Assembly: GCF_001625085.1 (NCBI RefSeq)
Contig: NZ_BDAW01000012.1
Span: forward strand, 124,001 to 188,000
Source of the DNA: Nocardia acidivorans NBRC 108247
GTDB lineage: Bacteria; Actinomycetota; Actinomycetes; Mycobacteriales; Mycobacteriaceae
Length of the DNA: 64,000 bases
Direction of reading: 5' to 3'
Shown: in pieces, positions 62,101 through 64,000 of the stretch
How the letters are laid out: each line of letters opens with the position of its first letter
How positions within the stretch are numbered: the stretch's first letter is position 1
Notes under the pieces: model-generated
Seen by the model: the letters and a program-made list of their open reading frames with translations, nothing else
Databases searched by the model: none
What the model was told of the DNA's origin: nothing
Made by a program: the position numbers and the translations under genes

Positions 62101-64000
62101 GGACCGCGGAGCGCGAACTGGTCTTCGTCGGCCGCGGCGATGATCAGGTGAAGGTACGCGGTTTCCGCATCGAGCTGGGCGAGATCACCGCGGTGCTGGC
62201 CGGGTTCGAGGGCGTCCGGTTCGCGCACACCGAGGTTCGCCAGGACGAGAGCGGCCGGGCGCAGCTGGTGAGCTATGTGCTGGGAACGGACGATGCGCTC
62301 GACACCCGGGCGCTGCGGGCGCGGGCGGGGGAGCGGCTGCCCGCCCATATGGTGCCCGCCGTCATCATGCCACTGGCCTCGATTCCCCTGTCGCCCAGTG
62401 GAAAACTCGACCGCCGGGCGCTGCCGGACCCGGTGTGGGACCGCGGCGTCGAGGGCCGGGAGCCGCGCACGCCGACCGAGATCATGGTGGCCGCCGAGAT
62501 GGCGGGCGTGCTGGGCCATGACCGGGTCTGCGCCGATCACAGTTTCTTCGAGCTGGGCGGCAATTCACTCGCGGCCACCACGCTGGTCTCCCGGATCGCC
62601 TCGGCCGGTGGACACCGGCTCGCGGTGCGCGAGGTCTTCGAATACCCGACACCCGAGGGCCTGGCCCGGTTGGTCGACGCGGCCGCGGGAACCGCGGCCC
62701 CGGACCGGCCACGACTGGCCGGTCGGGAGCGGCCCGCGCGCATTCCGCTCTCCTCGATCCAGCGCCGACTGTGGTTCCTCAATCAGCTCGACACCGGCTC
62801 GGGCAGTTACAACATCGCCATCGATGTGCGCCTGCGCGGCGTCCTGAACGAACCCGCGCTGCGGGCCGCGCTGGCGGATCTGCTTGCCCGGCACGAGATT
62901 CTGCGCACCGTGTACCCGCAGGACGAGCTGGGGCCGCATCAGGTGGTGCGCCCGGTGCACGAGGTGCCCTCGGTGCTGGAGCCGCTCAAATCCTCCCCGC
63001 TGGAGTTCGCCCTGCACCTCCAGGTGGCGGCCGCGGACGGCTTCGATCTGACCCGGGATCTGCCGGTGCGAGCCGTGCTGCTGCGCACCTGGGGCGAGGA
63101 GTACGCGCTGCTGCTGGTGGTGCACCACATCGCCATGGACGGCGCGTCGCTGGCCCCGCTGGCGGCGGATCTGCGGACCGCCTATACCGCCCGCTGCGCC
63201 GGACAGGCCCCGGAGTGGACCGAACTGCCGGTGCAGTACGCGGACTTCGCGCTCTGGCATCGGGAGCTCCTCGGTGCCGAAGATGATCCGAACAGTGTTG
63301 CCGCACAACAGTTGAAGTACTGGCGGTCGCGGTTGTCCGGCCTGCCGGACTGCCTCGAACTGCCGACGGACCGGTCGCGTCCGGCCGTCGCGACCCAGCG
63401 CGGCGATTCGGTGCGGATGCGGGTGGATTCCGAACTGCACAGGCGGGTCACGGCATTGGCACGCCGCCACGGGGCCAGTGAGTTCATGGTGCTGCACGCG
63501 GTGCTGGCGGTATTGCTGTCCCGGCTCGGCGGCGGCGGCGATATCGCCGTCGGGACCGCGATCGGCGGGCGCGGTGAACCCGAGCTGGACCGGTTGATCG
63601 GCGCGTTCGTCGGCACCGTGGTGCTGCGCACCGCCGTCGATGTGCGCACGCCCTTCGCCGAGCTGTTGCGTACGGTGCGCGATCAGGACCTGGATGCCTT
63701 CGCGCACAGCGAGATCCCCTTCGAGCGACTGGTCGAGGTACTCAATCCGGTGCGCTCGACCGCGCACCATCCGCTGTTCCAGGTCAGTCTCTCGGTGGAC
63801 GATTTCGGCTCGGCCGCACCGCGATTGCCCGGGCTCGAGGTCGAGGTGCACCAACTCGACTCGGTGGTGGCGAAATTCGATCTGCAATTCGCCTTCACTC
63901 CGGTGGCCGAGGAGGGCGCGGGGCTCGAACTGTGCCTCATCTACGCCACCGATCTGTTCGACGAGGAGACCGCGGCCGAGTTGACCCGCCGATTCCTGCG
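53112..64000 (+). CDS. non-ribosomal peptide synthetase, C-A-T-C-A-T-C-A-T-C, incomplete
   Basis: One frame of about 3,630 codons from ATG at 53112 is open to the window end. Module 1: condensation domain (about 20-450, MHHIAIDG), adenylation (about 474-975), carrier Ser1024 (LGGNS). Module 2: C (HHIAGDG at 1208-1214), A (about 1547-2040), carrier Ser2095. Module 3: C (HHIAADG at 2278), A (about 2614-3098), carrier Ser3152. A fourth C has HHIAMDG at 3338. My reading of the specificity codes is DFWNIGMVHK (A1, the known Thr code), DLWHLILVSK (A2) and DALFIGAIAK (A3), the last two unassigned. No epimerase, methyltransferase or thioesterase is seen here. The first C domain has no A partner before it, so it accepts a starter acyl or a peptide from another protein. 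Confidence 0.95.
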   Translation, partial: MTALTSEPAGRDASDTVFSFPLSEAQIGIWNAQHIAPDRPLTVAQYVAIHGDFDVARLAQAMRLCAGDLQSLRLRIVEVDGSPRQLVGPDEPVDIARHDFRSCDEPRAAAMDWMRRDAAVSIPLLGERLFTSAVLRTGADEYLWYAKMHHIAIDGYGAMLLVARIAEHYNALTDGSAPSPLSAGELYAIYESERAYRDSPDFTEDQRYWRGRLNAIGAIFSLSDRYGPAETDRRIESGVLDPARIAELDSVRARFGASRPALLTAGVAAYLAAVTGRSEVTLSLPVTARTTPELRMSAGYVSNVVPVRVEIAAETTVAELVGAVDPSIRDALRHQRYRHEDMQRDRGVAGEHRSLFGPVVNIMLFHNGIRFGPAEATMHLLSTGPVEDLSINIYNGAGPGELHIDFIGNPARYTADELRAHHRRFLDYLAEFLRTAPETNLSRVTVMGPAERELVLRDWALTPSLVRDGDQTLADRFDATVAEHGTATAVRCDGVGLSYRELDERANRLARTLIEHGVGPEALVAVALPRSPDLIVALLAVVKAGGGYLPIDPAYPADRIAYMLEDARPACVITTAQLRTGFPAGLPLIDVAAVDQTANGAPITAAERTGALTPGNIAYVIYTSGSTGRPKGVQIPHANVLTLFGNTAAAYEFDRHDVWTLFHSYAFDFSVWELWGPLLHGGTLVVVDYETSRSPELFLALLRRERVTVLNQTPSAFAQLVAADRIEAELDPLAPPLSLRYIIFGGEELEPRRLADWYRRHDGPGAPRLINMYGITETTVHVTYRALDRAAANSGGGGIGRAIPGLGILLLDTRLRPAPIGVAGEIYVSGAQLARGYLGRPALTAARFVADPYGAPGTRLYRSGDLGRWSASGELEYLGRADDQVKVRGFRIELGEIEAALLALEQIRQAAVIVRRGDAGAADIVAYLVTEPGAALDIPQLRGALGQHLPEYMVPAAYVVLEALPLTANGKLDRRALPEPVAVTAAYRPARTQAERTVAAVLAEVLDIARVGLDDGFFALGGNSLSATRVAARIGAEVGVAVPVRLVLEETTVAGLAARVALLLPGTAGAELSARPRPPRIPLSPAQQRVWFINRFDPDAYTYNIPFAVRMLGELDCDALGSAVADLIERHEPLRTVFPEDVDGPHQVIRSAAEVRTDLTPVEVTAARLDDHLHAFASRGFELTTETALRVRLVRIGEREHVLAVVIHHIAGDGWSLAPFFADLSHAYAARSKGHAPEWTPLPVQYADYSLWQTETLGDIADPSSPAAAELDYWRTQLAELPDELSLPYDRPRPPVQSFRGAKVEFAVDARVHADLLRVARAADATLFMAVHSAFAVLLARLSGGLDIAVGTPVAGRGERGLDGLIGMFVNTVVFRTRPDPGESFRDLLVRQRAVDLAALAHARLPFERLVEELNPVRSTARHPLVQVGFSFQNLGRIDVRLPGVTVRGSEIETGVAQFDLQLVLTDHYDESGAPTGISGHFVYATDLFDQATVAGFADRLIRLLTEIADGPDRAIGDIDLLEHAERQRILHGWNDTGHPVDPRQTLAALFTAQAARTPAAVALIADRGRDLEPVTVTYRELSEQVNRLARHLISLGVGPEVRVALAVRRSAELLVGMYAVTVAGGVYVPVDPDQPVERVADILAAAAPRCVLSTRSDALDLPSATVPVLELDALDLSALPPYPVLDRERTAALRAEHTAYVIFTSGSTGRPKGVAVPHRAVVNQLLWKQQTFGLDSDDTVLLKTAATFDLSVWECWSGVLAGGTTVIATPDGHRDPAYLAALIRERRVSVLHPVPSLLTALASAPQPELPATLRLVLAIGEALPAATAQRFRRANPHTALWNLYGPTEAAVSVTAHRVDDIDTGGVPIGRPEWNSRVYVLDARLRPVPPGVVGELYLAGIQLAHGYLGRGGLTAERFVPDPFALGPGERMYRTGDLASWTAAGELEYHGRTDFQVKVRGFRVELGDIEAALLARSAVDSAVVVAHSDARRGDQLIAYVVAAQGHTVEPDNLRARLATVLPAYMIPAAVMVLPELPMTATGKVDRRALPEPVFPVASFRAPVTPAECAVAEVFSDVLGGTPIGLDDDFFARGGNSLLATKVAGRLGRLLNTQVEVRALFEAPTVGALATLLANLADAAPRPALTAAPRPERIPLSSAQRRLWFLNRLDTDSGVYNIAVRLSLSGPLDVPALERALGDVVARHEALRTRFPEDGQGPHQVVLPPDVTVPFAHLVTDPEGVDADVRDFAATGFDLTADTPLRAALLRLAADEHVLVVVVHHIAADGWSLTPLAADLVSAYSARRAGAAPGWRALPVQYPDFTVWQQDLLGSEQDPLSPAARQLAYWRERLAGLPECLELPADRPRPATASRRGGTVHAELDLNLHAALGSIAQRHGASLFMVLHAALAGVLARLAATADVAIGTPVSGRSDPALDDLVGMFVGTLVLRTAVDTGAPFAQLLDAVRRTDLDAFAHAELPFERLVEVLEPVRSAAYHPLFQVMLSVHSDVPDAVELDGLRCTTAAVNTDAARWDLEFTLVERHSPHGDPAGVELGLTYATDLFDRDSADRIVQRLLRVLAAVAADPEAIVGELPLLDSAEIATLAPVSGPTAAPVGTLAEIFDNAVALDPGAIAVRCGDRALTYAELDSRADRLARLLIGHGVGPEDIVALGIPRTLEWVCATVAVAKAGAAFLSIDPAYPLPRKQHMVTDSGTRIGLTLGAHRGELPADGMNWLVLDDAETLAAVAALPDGPISDADRRAPSHIGHLAYLIYTSGSTGTPKGVAVTHAGIGNFARSMAERCGLESGDRTLLFASPSFDASILELLLAWCAGATAVVVPPQVYGGDELAELLERERLTHAFLTPAALASLDAGARALPDLRGLIVGGEAVGPELLERWADRHRMFNAYGPSEATIAVAISNALAPQQRIVLGGPIRGAELAVLDSRLRPVPVGVIGELYIGGAALARGYIARPGLTATRFVADPFGGPGARLYRTGDLVRWTAERELVFVGRGDDQVKVRGFRIELGEITAVLAGFEGVRFAHTEVRQDESGRAQLVSYVLGTDDALDTRALRARAGERLPAHMVPAVIMPLASIPLSPSGKLDRRALPDPVWDRGVEGREPRTPTEIMVAAEMAGVLGHDRVCADHSFFELGGNSLAATTLVSRIASAGGHRLAVREVFEYPTPEGLARLVDAAAGTAAPDRPRLAGRERPARIPLSSIQRRLWFLNQLDTGSGSYNIAIDVRLRGVLNEPALRAALADLLARHEILRTVYPQDELGPHQVVRPVHEVPSVLEPLKSSPLEFALHLQVAAADGFDLTRDLPVRAVLLRTWGEEYALLLVVHHIAMDGASLAPLAADLRTAYTARCAGQAPEWTELPVQYADFALWHRELLGAEDDPNSVAAQQLKYWRSRLSGLPDCLELPTDRSRPAVATQRGDSVRMRVDSELHRRVTALARRHGASEFMVLHAVLAVLLSRLGGGGDIAVGTAIGGRGEPELDRLIGAFVGTVVLRTAVDVRTPFAELLRTVRDQDLDAFAHSEIPFERLVEVLNPVRSTAHHPLFQVSLSVDDFGSAAPRLPGLEVEVHQLDSVVAKFDLQFAFTPVAEEGAGLELCLIYATDLFDEETAAELTRRFL

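Overview
The window is high-GC actinobacterial DNA and looks like Nocardia or a close mycolic-acid-containing relative (Mycobacteriales). The support is the gene set: a block in the same order as M. tuberculosis Rv0449c-Rv0444c (FAD oxidase, DUF1365, cyclopropane-fatty-acid-synthase-like methyltransferase, DUF1295, SigK, RskA), a ChoD-like GMC oxidoreductase, a hemophore-like secreted protein, a mycothiol-type DinB-fold protein, frequent GTG starts and ATGA/GTGA stop-start overlaps. No tRNA, rRNA, insertion sequence, prophage or CRISPR array was seen.

Layout. 0-3.3 kb: a minus-strand acyl-CoA dehydrogenase (cut by the window edge) and an AMP-dependent acyl ligase, divergent from a TetR regulator; two similar 15-bp sites flank the regulator. 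3.4-11.3 kb: mixed genes (secreted protein, mycothiol-type protein, APC permease overlapping a DMT exporter, TIMP-like membrane protein, Uma2 nuclease-fold protein, a broken hydrolase, a 5'-nucleotidase lipoprotein). 11.4-33.1 kb: one large purine-catabolism island. A PucR regulator diverges from OHCU decarboxylase, HIU hydrolase, uricase, the three xanthine dehydrogenase subunits with an 8-oxoguanine-deaminase-type amidohydrolase, an AzgA-type purine permease and XdhC. After a small regulator pair and a terminator, a second complete OHCU decarboxylase/HIU hydrolase/uricase cassette follows with a urate/xanthine permease. Then come an allophanate-hydrolase-related domain, hydroxypyruvate isomerase, tartronate semialdehyde reductase, an unrecognised 59-residue coupled ORF, glyoxylate carboligase, glycerate kinase and allantoicase. 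Together they take purines through urate and allantoin/allantoate to glyoxylate and glycerate; allantoinase and ureidoglycolate lyase are not visible.

33.2-43.5 kb: an AlaDH/PNT-type dehydrogenase, a lone lycopene-cyclase-like protein, a Pro/Gln-rich membrane protein, an SDR, a winged-helix protein, an XRE/TPR regulator remnant next to a flavoprotein, a VOC protein, the ChoD-like oxidoreductase, an octanucleotide array of 13 copies, and a hemophore-like protein. 43.5-53.0 kb: the SigK/RskA locus, a fasciclin lipoprotein, and a second SigK-like/RskA-like pair fused by overlaps to a membrane-anchored sulfite-oxidase-type molybdoenzyme. 53.1 kb to the end: a giant NRPS gene running off the window, with modules C-A-T, C-A-T, C-A-T and C. 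The first adenylation domain carries the textbook threonine code; the other two do not match a code I can assign.

Most function calls rest on motif and family recognition by eye; no database search was run.
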